64,000 bases of DNA from Hyphomicrobium_A sp963745205. GTDB lineage: Bacteria > Pseudomonadota > Alphaproteobacteria > Rhizobiales > Hyphomicrobiaceae. The stretch covers positions 124,001-188,000 of the forward strand of contig CAVUWX010000003.1 in the NCBI GenBank assembly GCA_963745205.1, in the 5' to 3' direction. Positions 51,811 through 61,040 of this stretch are shown piece after piece. The position numbers and the translations under genes are program-made. How positions within the stretch are numbered: position 1 is the first letter of the stretch; each line of letters begins with the position of its first letter. The notes beneath the pieces are model-generated. The model ran no database searches. It had not been told where the DNA came from and saw only the letters and a program-made list of their open reading frames with translations.

Positions 51811-52278
51811 ATGTTTTCAGCATTCTTGCCGGATGTACGCAGAGCCGCGCGCGCGCCGGCTTACGCATCCCTCGCACTCGGCCTGCTCCTCGCTGGCGCT
51901 GGCCCCATCGCCGCGTCGGAGGACGATACGACCATCCTCAACACCGGAAAGACGATCCTCGGCCAGCCGTTCGCCTACCCGACCGGCGCGCCTGCGAAAG
52001 TGACCGTCTCGGTCATCACGCTGAAGCCCGGCGACGAGCGCGGGTGGCACAAGCACGAGGTGCCGCTGCTCGGCTATGTGCTGGACGGGGAGCTGACGAT
52101 CGATTTCGGCAAGCTCGGAACGAAGGTCTTCCGCAAGGGCGACGCGTTCGTGGAGGCGATCGATACGGCCCACAACGGCCGCAACCTCGGCAAGGAGGAT
52201 GTGCGGCTCTTGGCCGTGTTCATGGGTGCCGACGGCTCGGACAACGCGGTGCGCCTGAGCGGACCGCCGCCTCAGTGA
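51811..52278 (+). CDS. Exported single-domain cupin
   Basis: The 155-residue product has a signal-peptide-like N-terminus (MFSAFLPDVRRAARAPAYAS, LALGLLLAGAGPIAAS) and a cupin barrel. Metal-binding residues are in ERGWHKHEVPLLGYVLDGEL (H-x-H and E) and IDTAHNGRN. ATG 51811 has GGAAGGA seven bases upstream; an ATG at 51790 is less likely. Substrate unknown; such periplasmic cupins are often isomerases or sensors. Its stop overlaps the 3' end of convergent dnaE2 by seven bases. Confidence 0.82.
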   Translation: MFSAFLPDVRRAARAPAYASLALGLLLAGAGPIAASEDDTTILNTGKTILGQPFAYPTGAPAKVTVSVITLKPGDERGWHKHEVPLLGYVLDGELTIDFGKLGTKVFRKGDAFVEAIDTAHNGRNLGKEDVRLLAVFMGADGSDNAVRLSGPPPQ

Positions 52279-55200
52279 AAATCGCGCGACTTTGGGATGA
52301 TGCGCGCATTGCGCGGATGCGTGCGGCGGGGGTCGCGCGGGGTTTGGGACCAACGCGGATGCCCATTGTGCGGGCCGGACTGCTCGGAGCGGATGTCGGG
52401 GCTCTTCACGTGGTCCGCGTTGGCGACCGGCGCCTTCATCGCGAGGCCATCCTCGGATAAGAGCTTGAGCCAGTCGCTGCGGTCCTCCAGCCGCTGCGAG
52501 ACCACGTGGACGATGTCCTCGTGGCGCTGGATGCGCCCATGGATGACGATGAGACGCGCGCCCATGACGACCTTGCGGAAGCGCTCCAGCGTCTTCGGCC
52601 AGACGACGGCGTTGGCGATGCCCGTCTCGTCCTCGATAGTCATGAACACGACGCCCTTGGCGGAGCCCGGGCGCTGGCGCACGAGTACGACGCCGGCAAC
52701 CGACACGTAGGCGCCGTCCTTTGATGCGCGCAGCTCGTCGCACGAACGCACACGCTTTTCTGCAAAGTGCGCGCGCAGGAAGCTCATGGGATGGGCTTTG
52801 AGCGAGAGCCGCAGCGTCTGGTAGTCGTTGACGACGTGCTCCGACAGCGGCATCGCGGGCAGCGCGACGGCGGGCTCGAGGCCCGCTTCTCGCGTCTCGC
52901 TCCAGGTGAAGAGCGGCAGCGGCTCGGCCGAGCCTAGCGCCTTCACCTCCCACAGGGCCTGGCGACGGTCGAGCCCGAGCGAGCGGAAGGCGTCGGCGGC
53001 CGCGAGCTTCTCCAGCGTGCCGAGCTTCACGCCGGCCCTGAGCCACAGATCGTGCGTGTGCGTAAAGAGAGACGCATGCCCGCGGGGGGCGACAATCTTA
53101 GTCGCTTCCTCCTCCTGCAGCCCGTCGATCTGGCGCAGGCCGAGGCGTAAAGCCGGCCCGCTCCCGGAGCTGGCGCCCTCCAGCGTGCAGTCCCAATCAG
53201 AGAGGTTCACGTCGACTTCCCGCGCCTCAACCCCGTGCTCGCGCGCATCGCGCACGATCTGCGCCGGCGCGTAGAAGCCCATCGGCTGCGAGTTCAAGAG
53301 CGCCGCCGCGAACGCCGCCGGATGGTGACACTTGATCCACGCCGACACGTAGACGAGGTGGGCAAAGCTCGCCGCGTGGCTCTCGGGAAAGCCATATTCG
53401 CCGAAGCCCTTGATCTGGTTGAAGCAGCGCTGCGCGAACGCCTCCTCGTAGCCGCGCGCGACCATGCGCGTGACCATCTTCTCTTCCAGGAGCCCGATGG
53501 TGCTGCGGCGGCGGAAGGTCGCCATGGCCTTGCGCAGCTCGTTCACCTCCGCGTCGGAGAACTTCGCAGCAACGAGCGCGATGCGCATCGCCTGCTCCTG
53601 GAACAGCGGCACGCCCTTGGTCTTGCCGAGGATGTTCTTCAATTCGTCCTTGTGGCCCTGCGCGGGCGAGGGTGAGGGATAATGCTCCGCCTCGGTGCCC
53701 GAGCGGCGGCGCAGGTAGGGGTGCACCATGTCGCCCTGGATCGGCCCCGGGCGCACGATCGCCACCTCGATGACGAGGTCGTAGAAGCAGCGGGGCTTCA
53801 AGCGCGGCAGCATGTTCATCTGCGCGCGGCTCTCGACCTGGAACACGCCGATCGAATCCGCTCGGCACAGCATATCGTAGACGGCCGCATTCTCGCGGGG
53901 CAGCGTCGCAAGCGTCAGCGTCTTGCCCTCGTGCTTCTCGATGAGGTCGAAGGCGCGGCGGATGCAGGTGAGCATGCCGAGGCCGAGCACGTCGACCTTC
54001 AGCAGTCCCAGCGCGGCGATGTCGTCCTTGTCCCACTCGATGAAGGTGCGGTCCTCCATCGCCGCGTTGCCGACGGGGACGACCTCGACCAGCGGCCCGC
54101 GCGTCAAGACGAAGCCACCGACGTGCTGGGAGAGGTGGCGGGGAAAGCCCATGAGCTCGTGCGTCAATTCCAATACGGCCGTGAGCAGCGGATCGGTGGG
54201 GTCGAGCCCGGCCTCGCGCACGTGCGCTTCAGGCAGCGCACCGCCAGTCTTGCCTGAAAGAGGGCGCGTGCCCCACACCATGCCGGCGAGCGCGGCGACG
54301 GTGTCCTCGGAAAGCCCCATGGCCTTGCCGACGTCGCGCACGGCCGAACGCGCGCGATAGGAGATGACGGTCGCCGCGATGCCGGCGCGATCGCGGCCGT
54401 AGCGGGCGTAGATATACTGGATCACCTCCTCACGCCGCTCGTGCTCGAAGTCGACGTCGATGTCGGGCGGCTCCTTGCGCTCGGGCGAGACGAAGCGCTC
54501 GAAGAGAAGGTCGATCTCGGTGGGGTTCACCGCCGTGATGGCGAGGCAGTAGCAGACCGCGGAGTTCGCCGCCGAGCCGCGCCCCTGGCAGAGGATGTCT
54601 TGCGAGCGCGCATAGCGGACGATGTCGTGCACGGTGAGGAAGTAGGGCGCGTAGTTGAGCTCCGCGATCAGCTCGAGCTCGCGCTTGATGAGCGCGCGCA
54701 CGGGATCGGGGATGCCGTCGGGGAAGCGCCAGCGCGCGCCGTCCCAGGTGAGATCTTCCAGGTGCGCTTGCGGGGTCTTTCCGGGCGGCGTGGGCTCGTC
54801 GGGATACTCGTAGACGAGCTCGTCGAGCGAGAACTGGCAGGCTTCCGCGATCTCGATCGCGCGGGCGACGGCGGCGGCGTGGCCCTTGAAGAGGCGGGTC
54901 ATCTCCGCGGGGCGCTTCAGGTGACGCTCAGCGTTGGCTTCGAGCCGCAGGCCGGCCTCGTTGATCGTCGTCTTCTCGCGCACGCAAGTGAGCACGTCCT
55001 GCAGCGCGCGGCGGTGGGGCGTGTGATAGAGCACATCGCCGGTGGCGACGAGCGGAGTTGCGCAGCGTTTCGCGAGGCGGGCGAGGGCTGCGATGCGCGC
55101 GCGGTCATCGCCGCGGTAGCTGTGGCTCGCCGCGAGATAGAGCGGGCTGTCGGGAAGCGCCGCTTTGACGCGATTAAGCGCCACCTCGAACGTTTTCGCT

Positions 55201-55697
55201 CCCCCTCTCCCCGCTTGCGCGGAGAGCACCTTCTCGCGACCGGGAAACGCAATTATCTCAGCGCTGCGGGATGGGTCGGAGACGGTCGCCGATTCCGCCT
55301 CGCGCCAGTCCCAGCCATCGGGCGCGAGCGCGATGAAGATTTGCCCCTCGGCGTGCTGCGCCACATCCTCGAGAAGAAGCGTGCACTGCCCCTTCTCGGC
55401 GCGCCTCTGGCCGAGCGAGAGGAGCCGCGACAGCCGCCCGTAGGCCGCGCGGTCCCGCGGCAGACAGAGCAAGCTCGGGCCATCCTGCAGATCGAGCCGC
55501 GCGCCGACGATGAGGCGCAGGCCCACCTCCTTGGCCGCGATGTGCGCGCGCACGACGCCTGAAAGCGTGTTGCGGTCCGTGATCGCGATAGCGTCGAGAC
55601 CTAAGGCCTTCGCCTGCGCGACAAGCTCCTCCCCGTGCGAGGCCCCGCGCAGGAAGGAGAAGTTGGTCGTGACCTGCAGCTCGGCATAACGCGGCAC
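52272..55697 (-). CDS. dnaE2: Error-prone DNA polymerase DnaE2
   Basis: DnaE2 is the catalytic subunit of the damage-tolerance mutasome ImuA-ImuB-DnaE2. The 1141-residue product has an N-terminal PHP domain (AELQVTTNFSFLRGASHGEE), the polymerase core with catalytic aspartates in PPDIDVDFEHERREEVIQYI and LLKVDVLGLGML, then VPLFQEQAMRIALVAAKFS and an OB-fold near the C-terminus (VYVSVAGVVLVRQRPGSAKG-like). A long tail lacks the beta-clamp-binding end of replicative DnaE. GTG 55697 with AAGG eight bases upstream is used; it follows imuB by 21 bases. The LexA box before imuA should control the whole cassette. Confidence 0.96.
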   Translation of the reverse strand: MPRYAELQVTTNFSFLRGASHGEELVAQAKALGLDAIAITDRNTLSGVVRAHIAAKEVGLRLIVGARLDLQDGPSLLCLPRDRAAYGRLSRLLSLGQRRAEKGQCTLLLEDVAQHAEGQIFIALAPDGWDWREAESATVSDPSRSAEIIAFPGREKVLSAQAGRGGAKTFEVALNRVKAALPDSPLYLAASHSYRGDDRARIAALARLAKRCATPLVATGDVLYHTPHRRALQDVLTCVREKTTINEAGLRLEANAERHLKRPAEMTRLFKGHAAAVARAIEIAEACQFSLDELVYEYPDEPTPPGKTPQAHLEDLTWDGARWRFPDGIPDPVRALIKRELELIAELNYAPYFLTVHDIVRYARSQDILCQGRGSAANSAVCYCLAITAVNPTEIDLLFERFVSPERKEPPDIDVDFEHERREEVIQYIYARYGRDRAGIAATVISYRARSAVRDVGKAMGLSEDTVAALAGMVWGTRPLSGKTGGALPEAHVREAGLDPTDPLLTAVLELTHELMGFPRHLSQHVGGFVLTRGPLVEVVPVGNAAMEDRTFIEWDKDDIAALGLLKVDVLGLGMLTCIRRAFDLIEKHEGKTLTLATLPRENAAVYDMLCRADSIGVFQVESRAQMNMLPRLKPRCFYDLVIEVAIVRPGPIQGDMVHPYLRRRSGTEAEHYPSPSPAQGHKDELKNILGKTKGVPLFQEQAMRIALVAAKFSDAEVNELRKAMATFRRRSTIGLLEEKMVTRMVARGYEEAFAQRCFNQIKGFGEYGFPESHAASFAHLVYVSAWIKCHHPAAFAAALLNSQPMGFYAPAQIVRDAREHGVEAREVDVNLSDWDCTLEGASSGSGPALRLGLRQIDGLQEEEATKIVAPRGHASLFTHTHDLWLRAGVKLGTLEKLAAADAFRSLGLDRRQALWEVKALGSAEPLPLFTWSETREAGLEPAVALPAMPLSEHVVNDYQTLRLSLKAHPMSFLRAHFAEKRVRSCDELRASKDGAYVSVAGVVLVRQRPGSAKGVVFMTIEDETGIANAVVWPKTLERFRKVVMGARLIVIHGRIQRHEDIVHVVSQRLEDRSDWLKLLSEDGLAMKAPVANADHVKSPDIRSEQSGPHNGHPRWSQTPRDPRRTHPRNARIIPKSRDFH

Positions 55698-55718
55698 GCT
55701 GTTACCTTCTCGAAAGCT

Positions 55719-57327
55719 TCAGCCGAACAGCCCGTGCAGGAACCACGACGGCGCCTCCTCGTCACGCCCGTAGAGCCCTTCGCGATAGACCCAGTAGCCG
55801 GCGCCGCCCTCGTCCTCGATGCGGTAGTAGTCGCGCGTGCGGCTCGTCTTGCCCCCGATCTCGCGCCACCACTCGGGCGCGATGCGCTGCGGCCCCTGGA
55901 AACGCACGACGCGGCGCTCGACGCGGCGCCAGGTGAAGCGGGCGGGCGGACCTTCGGGGACTTCCGCGATCACGCGGATGGGCTCGGGCGCGGACAACAG
56001 CAGCGGCGGCCGCGGGGCCGCGGGTGCGATGGGCCAGCTCGCAGCTTTGCCCGCGCGCGGGTGCGCTGGCGCGCAACGCCGGCACACGCGCTTGCGCGCG
56101 CTCGGGGATGTGGCTCGCGCGCGGCTCCAAGCGGCTCACGCGCGCAGCCCCCAAGTGGTTTGCAAGGCGGTCGACGAGAAGGGCTGGATCGGCGCGCACG
56201 GCGCCCGCAAGCCGCGGACCCAGTGCCGCCTGCGGGGTGTCGCGGCGTTCCACCTGCACGGCCGCCAGCACGAGGATGTCGACGCCGAAGCCGGCATCAA
56301 GGCCTTCGAGCTTCTCCTTCAGCAGCGCCAGCAGGTGCTCGGGCGTGCGGCAGGGAAAGCTCATGCCGGCGCGCGCTTCCGCGACCGTGCCGTCGGCGCG
56401 ATAGAGCGACAGGTGCACGCGCCGCGCGCCGAGCCCGCGCGCGTCGAGGCTCGCGCACAGCTCGATCGCGAGGCGTTCGGTCTCGGCCTCGATGCCGGCT
56501 GAGGAGATGAGCGGATCGGGAAAGGCGCGCTGCACGAACAGCGCCGGGGGCTCGATCAGCGCGGGCAGGGGGTCCGCCTTGATGCCCAGCGCCTGGTCGA
56601 GGCGCTTGAGCACGGCCTCGGCGGCTTCGGAAGAGCGGAAGCGGCGCTCGAGCGCTGAGCGCGGCAGGCGGTAGAGCTGGCCGATGCGCCTGAGCCCCAG
56701 CCGCTTCAAGAGCAGCACGGTTTCGGGCGCGAGCCGCAAGGCCTCGACGGGAAGGGGCCCGAGCCGCATCTCCGTTTCGCCCGGAGGCGCGATCGCGCTG
56801 GCGAAATCATAGCGCCACGACGTTTCGCCTCCCTTCGATGGCACACGCCGCGGAGGCGCGAAGCGGGCGAGCGCGTGGGCGGCGGCGAAGGTATCGGCGA
56901 GGCCCGCCTGCGCCGTGAGCCCGAAGCGCGCGAGCTTAGCCAGCAGATCCTCCAAGAGGCGCTCCTCGCCGCCGTGCAAATGTGCAACGCCCGTCACGTC
57001 GATCCACAGCCCGTCCGTGCCGTCGACGTTGCGATTGGGGCCATAGCGGCCGCACCAGCGCGCGAGCTTCATGAGCGCGACGCGGTCGCGGCGCGGCTCG
57101 GCGGGGCGCGACAGCAGCGCCGGCAACGCAGCGCGCGCGTCCGTCAGCGCTTGCCCTACGCGCACGCCCTCCGTTGCCGCCTTGGCGTTGACGGCGGTGA
57201 TGCGGATGCCGTGGGTCCCCGGCTCGACGAGCGCGAGCGGGTAGTCCTCAGGCACCGCGGCGGGCGTGGCGCGGCTCATCCGCTCGATCGGCCAGAGCGG
57301 AAGCCAAACGGAAACGATGCGTCTCAT
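55719..57327 (-). CDS. imuB: Y-family polymerase-like ImuB, with one frameshift near the C-terminus
   Basis: ImuB is a catalytically dead Y-family protein that links ImuA, DnaE2 and the beta clamp in the SOS mutasome. From ATG 57327 (MRRIVSVWLPLWPIERMSR) come the finger/palm regions (GLWIDVTGVAHLHGGEERLL), GLRRIGQLYRLPRSALERRF and the little finger domain. The acidic polymerase residues are not conserved, as expected. The frame breaks at about 56047-56062 in a CGCGCG run; the next frame continues with KAASWPIAPAAPRPPLLLSA, PEWWREIGGKTSRTRDYYRI and ends WFLHGLFG at 55719. One extra base explains this; a sequence error is likely. imuA overlaps its start by 80 bases. Confidence 0.87.
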
Positions 57328-58312
57328 CGGACCATTCCAGCGGTAGCGACAAAGCCTGCGATAAGAGCGAGCCGTTGCGGCAGCGCTCGAGCGCTGCCGC
57401 GTAGCGACGGGCGCCGGGCGCGTTTCCCTCGAAGGGGTGGGGGGCGCTCGGGCGCGCGCCGATGCGCCAGCGGGTGGCGGTCGAGCCTGCTCCGGATGAG
57501 CGCGGATCGGTCACGATGAGGCACGGCGTCAGGCTCCCGGCGGCGGCCAAACTGAGGCGGCGGGCGGGCGTCAGCTCCACTTCCTTCATCACGCCGACGA
57601 CGAGCGCGAGACTCGCCGATTTCAAGCCCGCCTCCATGGCCCACAGCGCCTCGGACGCGCGCTTGGTCTCCACGAACAGACAGGCCGCGGGATCGAGCCC
57701 CAGGGCGGCGAGGCCTTGGCCGCAGGGCAGCCCCAGCTCGCGGGCGAACGCGGAGGGCCAGCACCAGAGGATGTGCGCGGGAGTGCCGGAACGTGCGCTC
57801 GCATTTATGCGCCGCACGGCGAGCCGCAGCGCGAAGCCGAGCGCGGCGGCCCAATCGCCAGTACTGGCGCCCGCACTGGCACCCGCGGCGGCGACCGCGC
57901 ACCCTTCCGGCTTCACCTCGTGCACGGACGCAGCATCAAGGCCGCCGGCGAGGTGGGCGTCGATCTCGGGCGCGCCCAACGTCCACGGCGGGGAAGCGAT
58001 TTGTGAACGCGATGGGTCAGGGGCAAGCGCATGCAGAGCCGGTGAGGTCGAATGCCGCTCGAGCGCCTCGATGCGCGCCTTCAAGCCCGCGACCAGGCTC
58101 CCTTTAGCCAGGCTCCCTTTAGAATGAGGGGCGGCAGAATGGGGGGTGGCCGGGACGGCGAAGAGGGCGTCGCCATCCCGGCCGGGGGAAGAAAAAGGCC
58201 AGAGCCCGACCCTACGCGAACTCAAACGCGCTACGCGTGAGCCGGGCTCTGGCGGCGAGATCCGCGTTTGACCGGCGGACGGTGGGATGGGGGGTGGGGC
58301 CGCCTGGGTCAC
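57248..58312 (-). CDS. imuA: SOS mutasome protein ImuA
   Basis: ImuA is a RecA-like inactive partner needed for DnaE2/ImuB mutagenesis. The conserved part begins near residue 74 (GLKARIEALERHS), with EIDAHLAGGLDAASVHEVKP, GFALRLAVRRINASARSG, ILWCWPSAFARELGLPCGQG and ACLFVETKRASEALWAMEAG. The start is unclear. GTG 58312 gives a Pro/Ser/Arg-rich N-terminus of about 70 residues that includes a tandem GSLAK duplication, but no better ATG or GTG exists nearer the core. A LexA box lies 50 bases upstream. It overlaps the imuB start by 80 bases. Confidence 0.86.
   Translation of the reverse strand: MTQAAPPPIPPSAGQTRISPPEPGSRVARLSSRRVGLWPFSSPGRDGDALFAVPATPHSAAPHSKGSLAKGSLVAGLKARIEALERHSTSPALHALAPDPSRSQIASPPWTLGAPEIDAHLAGGLDAASVHEVKPEGCAVAAAGASAGASTGDWAAALGFALRLAVRRINASARSGTPAHILWCWPSAFARELGLPCGQGLAALGLDPAACLFVETKRASEALWAMEAGLKSASLALVVGVMKEVELTPARRLSLAAAGSLTPCLIVTDPRSSGAGSTATRWRIGARPSAPHPFEGNAPGARRYAAALERCRNGSLLSQALSLPLEWSDETHRFRLASALADRADEPRHARRGA
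58093..58122. repeat. 15-bp tandem duplication in imuA N-terminus
   Basis: CCAGGCTCCCTTTAG occurs twice back to back (58093-58107, 58108-58122). It duplicates five codons of imuA in frame (GSL-x-x units) just before the conserved core. Identity is perfect, so it is a recent slippage. Confidence 0.85.
58199..58252. repeat. 10-bp inverted repeat within the imuA 5' end
   Basis: CCAGAGCCCG (58199-58208) and CGGGCTCTGG (58243-58252) are perfect inverted repeats with a 34-base loop containing further CTACGCG/GCGTAG pieces. It falls inside the weakly conserved N-terminal part of imuA. It may fold in the mRNA leader if imuA starts further downstream. Confidence 0.5.
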
Positions 58313-58361
58313 GGGAACGCTCTCGCAACAGCTCTGGGAGGCAGGGATTAGCTGCCCCCGT

Positions 58362-58376
58362 GTTCATTTTTTGTTC
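58362..58376. promoter_or_regulatory. LexA (SOS) box, alphaproteobacterial type
   Basis: GTTC (58362-58365), seven bases of mostly T, and GTTC (58373-58376) exactly match the known GTTC-N7-GTTC LexA site of Alphaproteobacteria. It lies 50 bases upstream of the imuA start, as in other SOS-regulated imuA-imuB-dnaE2 cassettes. The spacing and both half-sites are perfect. Confidence 0.88.
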
Positions 58377-58733
58377 TAAATTGCTTCGCGGATTCGGTCA
58401 AGATCAAAAAGGGTACAAACAAAGACCGTTGTTCTTATAGATGCAGCGTCAACAGGATCCCGGGCGGCGTTACAAAATGACAAACCACGCATGCAAAATT
58501 GGCTTGCAGCCATACCCTTATAACGAACTCAGAAATAAATTAAACTCAATAAAACCAACTGATTAGCTTCATTCAAACGGGTCTGCGGCGGTGCAAAAAC
58601 GCCTCACCCTACGATCCCCACCACACTGTGTCCCTCATGCTCTGCCGCAAAAAATGGGACTGTTATATACGCTCCATTCACTTTAACTGACCACTCTCGA
58701 GCGTGACCAGCAACGATCGGAGCTCGTTCCGTA
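58377..58733. other. AT-rich divergent control region between imuA and the YkuD gene
   Basis: This 357-base gap is much richer in A and T than its surroundings, especially 58490-58580. It should hold the promoters of imuA (towards the left, with the LexA box beside it) and of the YkuD gene. I find no reading frame with a credible product, no tRNA and no riboswitch. Confidence 0.55.
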
Positions 58734-59843
58734 ATGTCCCCCCGCAGCCTTGTGTGTTCTCTCGTCCTGGCGACCCTGGCCGCTACCCCCCTCATCACCG
58801 CTCCGAATGCCGCCCGCGCTCAAGGTCTCATCGACTTTCTGTGGGGCGGCACCGACGAGTGGGGCGGAAAGCGCCAAGTTGTTGATTTCGATCAGAAATA
58901 CACAAAGGACCAGATCATCGTCAGCTTCGGTGACCGCCGGCTTTATCTCATCACGCAGAAGGGCAAGGCCATCAGCTATCCGATCGCGGTTCCGCGCGAG
59001 CAGAGCCGCTGGCAGGGCACGACCACCGTATCCGAGAAGAAGCTCAATCCCTCCTGGCGGCCAACGCCCGACATGCTCAAGGAAAATCCCAAGCTTCCGA
59101 CCTGGGTCCCGGGCGGCCATCCGATGAACCCGCTCGGCGTACGAGCGATGTACCTCGGCGCGAGCACCTACCGCATCCACGGCACCGACGCGCCGTGGAC
59201 CATCGGGCAGGCCGTCTCCAAGGGCTGCATCCGCATGTATAACGAGGACGTGGAGGATCTCTATCCGCGCGTTCCCGTCGGCATGAAGGTCACCGTCACG
59301 TGGCAGCAGTTCAACTCGCAGGCGATGGCCTCAAGCGACGACAGCACGCCGCCGCCCTACGATCCTGCACCCGCGCCGTCCGGCCCGTCGTCAAAAGCGT
59401 CGCGCACGATCCGCAACCTGCCGCCCCCGTCCAGTCTTCCGTCGGACACGGTAGGCGCGGCGAACAAGATGGCGCCGCCCGATCCGTCGACGGACGACAA
59501 GCCGAGCAAGCCGATCGCGAAGGTCAAGACTCCGAAGGCGAAGAAACCCGAGACCGTCGCGGCCACTACGACTGCTAGCTCGGCGGCGACGCCCGCATCT
59601 CCGGCGCCGGCGAAGACCGCGTCCACTCCTCCCGCAGCTACACCGATTGCACCGGCGACGGAAACGTCCAGCGCCGTGGAGACCGCGACGAAAGCCGCCG
59701 CGGCGGCGACACGCGCTGCCGAGTCCGCGCGGGCTGCCGCGGAAGCCGCCAAGAAGGCCGCGGCCGACGCCAAGAAGGCAACCTCCGCCGACGGCGACAA
59801 GGAGCCCGGCAAAGACGACGGCGCCAAGCGCGCGGACCTCTAG
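58734..59843 (+). CDS. L,D-transpeptidase (YkuD domain) with long Ala/Lys-rich tail
   Basis: The product is 369 residues. A signal peptide (MSPRSLVCSLVLATLAATPL, ITAPNAARA) precedes a YkuD domain with YRIHGTDAP (H149) and SKGCIRMYN (C165), the catalytic His and Cys that make 3-3 cross-links in peptidoglycan or attach proteins to it. Residues 205-369 form a Pro/Ala/Lys/Thr-rich low-complexity tail ending AAAEAAKKAAADAKKATSAD, perhaps for envelope binding. ATG 58734 is the only sensible start. A Rho-independent terminator follows. Confidence 0.92.
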   Translation: MSPRSLVCSLVLATLAATPLITAPNAARAQGLIDFLWGGTDEWGGKRQVVDFDQKYTKDQIIVSFGDRRLYLITQKGKAISYPIAVPREQSRWQGTTTVSEKKLNPSWRPTPDMLKENPKLPTWVPGGHPMNPLGVRAMYLGASTYRIHGTDAPWTIGQAVSKGCIRMYNEDVEDLYPRVPVGMKVTVTWQQFNSQAMASSDDSTPPPYDPAPAPSGPSSKASRTIRNLPPPSSLPSDTVGAANKMAPPDPSTDDKPSKPIAKVKTPKAKKPETVAATTTASSAATPASPAPAKTASTPPAATPIAPATETSSAVETATKAAAAATRAAESARAAAEAAKKAAADAKKATSADGDKEPGKDDGAKRADL

Positions 59844-59866
59844 GGTCGCTCGCGAGCAAGCTCTTG

Positions 59867-59897
59867 AAAGGGCAGGGCTGCACGCTCTGCCCTTTTT
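59867..59897 (+). terminator. Rho-independent terminator after the YkuD gene
   Basis: A 12-base stem (59867-59878 with 59884-59895, AAAGGGCAGGGC against GCTCTGCCCTTT, one G-T pair) around the loop TGCAC is followed by a T-run to 59897. It is 24 bases after the TAG of the YkuD gene and before the convergent znuA, and could also serve znuA in reverse. Confidence 0.85.
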
Positions 59898-59924
59898 GTT
59901 TGGCTGATTCTCACGATCGAGCTC

Positions 59925-60872
59925 TTACGATGCCGTGCCGAGGCACGACCTGAATCCCGCCGCCAGGTTACGCATGAGCTGGAAGTAGAGGTCCCCGCCC
60001 GCAGGCAGGAGGGTGCCTTCCGGATCGAGCGTGCTCGTGCGCACGTCCGTGCCCTCGATCACGGCGGCGACGAGATTGGGCTGGAACAGCGGCTCGGCAA
60101 ACAGGCAGGCCGCATGCAGCGAGCGGATCTTCTGGCGCAGCTCGCTCAGGCGCTTGGCGCTCGGCTGCCTCTCGGGGCTCACGGTGATCGAGCCGACGGA
60201 ATCGAGATCGAAGCGATCGGCGAAATACTGGTAGGCATCGTGAAACACGACGAAGGGGCGGTCTCCCAGGGGCTTCGTCTCCCTTGCGATGTCCACCGTC
60301 AGCGCGTCGAGCTTGGCGTTGAGCTTCTCTGCGTTGGCCTTGAGCCGGTCGGCATCCTCGGGTGCGCGCTCAGTCAGCACCTGCGCGAGATAATTGACGA
60401 TGACCTTGGCGTTGTCGGGATCAAGCCAGATGTGACCGTCCTTCGCCCCGGCCTTTTGCTCGGCCGCATCTGCGTGTGCTTCCGCCCCGTGCTGGTGCGG
60501 CTCGAACGTTCCGCTCGAGCGCAGGTCGAGCAGCTTGAGCCCTGGCGCCTCCTCCAGCGTCACGAGGCGCACGCTCGCGGGGAGCGCCCCTACGATCTTC
60601 ACCGTGAACGGCTCCAGCGTCTGCGACACGCGGATGAACACGTCGGCCGCATCGATCGCACGCACCCCCGACGGCTTCAGCGAGAAGGTGTGCGGGGAGG
60701 CGGCCCCGTCGACGAGCAGCGTCGGCGTCCCAATGCCGTCCATCAACTGCGTGACCAGTGAGTGGATGGGCTTGATGGTGACAACGACCTTGAGCTCGGC
60801 CGCGGCGGGGCTCGCCGCGGAACAGAAAAGAGCGAAGGTGAACGCCGCGGCAAACCGCAACCGAAAGCCCAT
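59925..60872 (-). CDS. znuA: Zinc ABC transporter substrate-binding protein
   Basis: ZnuA captures zinc in the periplasm for the ZnuBC importer. The 315-residue product has a signal peptide (GFRLRFAAAFTFALFCSAAS, PAAA) and the cluster A-I fold. Likely zinc ligands are the histidines in GAASPHTFSLKPS, DGHIWLDP and VFHDAYQYF, and the conserved Asp/Glu near SIEVEGT-type positions. A short His-rich loop (EPHQHGAEAHADAA) between them is a ZnuA hallmark. ATG 60872 has AGGAGG about ten bases upstream; ATG 60896 is an alternative. No znuB or znuC lies in the window. A candidate Zur site lies in the divergent gap. Confidence 0.9.
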   Translation of the reverse strand: MGFRLRFAAAFTFALFCSAASPAAAELKVVVTIKPIHSLVTQLMDGIGTPTLLVDGAASPHTFSLKPSGVRAIDAADVFIRVSQTLEPFTVKIVGALPASVRLVTLEEAPGLKLLDLRSSGTFEPHQHGAEAHADAAEQKAGAKDGHIWLDPDNAKVIVNYLAQVLTERAPEDADRLKANAEKLNAKLDALTVDIARETKPLGDRPFVVFHDAYQYFADRFDLDSVGSITVSPERQPSAKRLSELRQKIRSLHAACLFAEPLFQPNLVAAVIEGTDVRTSTLDPEGTLLPAGGDLYFQLMRNLAAGFRSCLGTAS

Positions 60873-60951
60873 CGTGGCCGCGCCTCCTGGGGTCATCGCG
60901 GTCGAAGAGCCGCAGCCCGAACCGCGATCCACCCGGCCAGCCGCCGCCCAA

Positions 60952-60967
60952 AATGTGATAATATCCA
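60952..60967. promoter_or_regulatory. Candidate Zur box between znuA and the DUF1007 gene
   Basis: AATGTGATAATATCCA at 60952-60967 is an AT-rich, partly symmetric sequence in an otherwise GC-rich gap, 80 bases upstream of znuA. It resembles the TGTTATAATATAACA-like Zur sites of Alphaproteobacteria in its core (ATAATAT), but the right half is imperfect. A shared zinc-responsive control of both genes is an inference. Confidence 0.4.
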
Positions 60968-61040
60968 AGCCGCGCAACCTAGTGCGAGGCCGACCAACAC
61001 GCAACCGCCAACTTTCCGCTGCACCAATCGAGAGGTCGCT

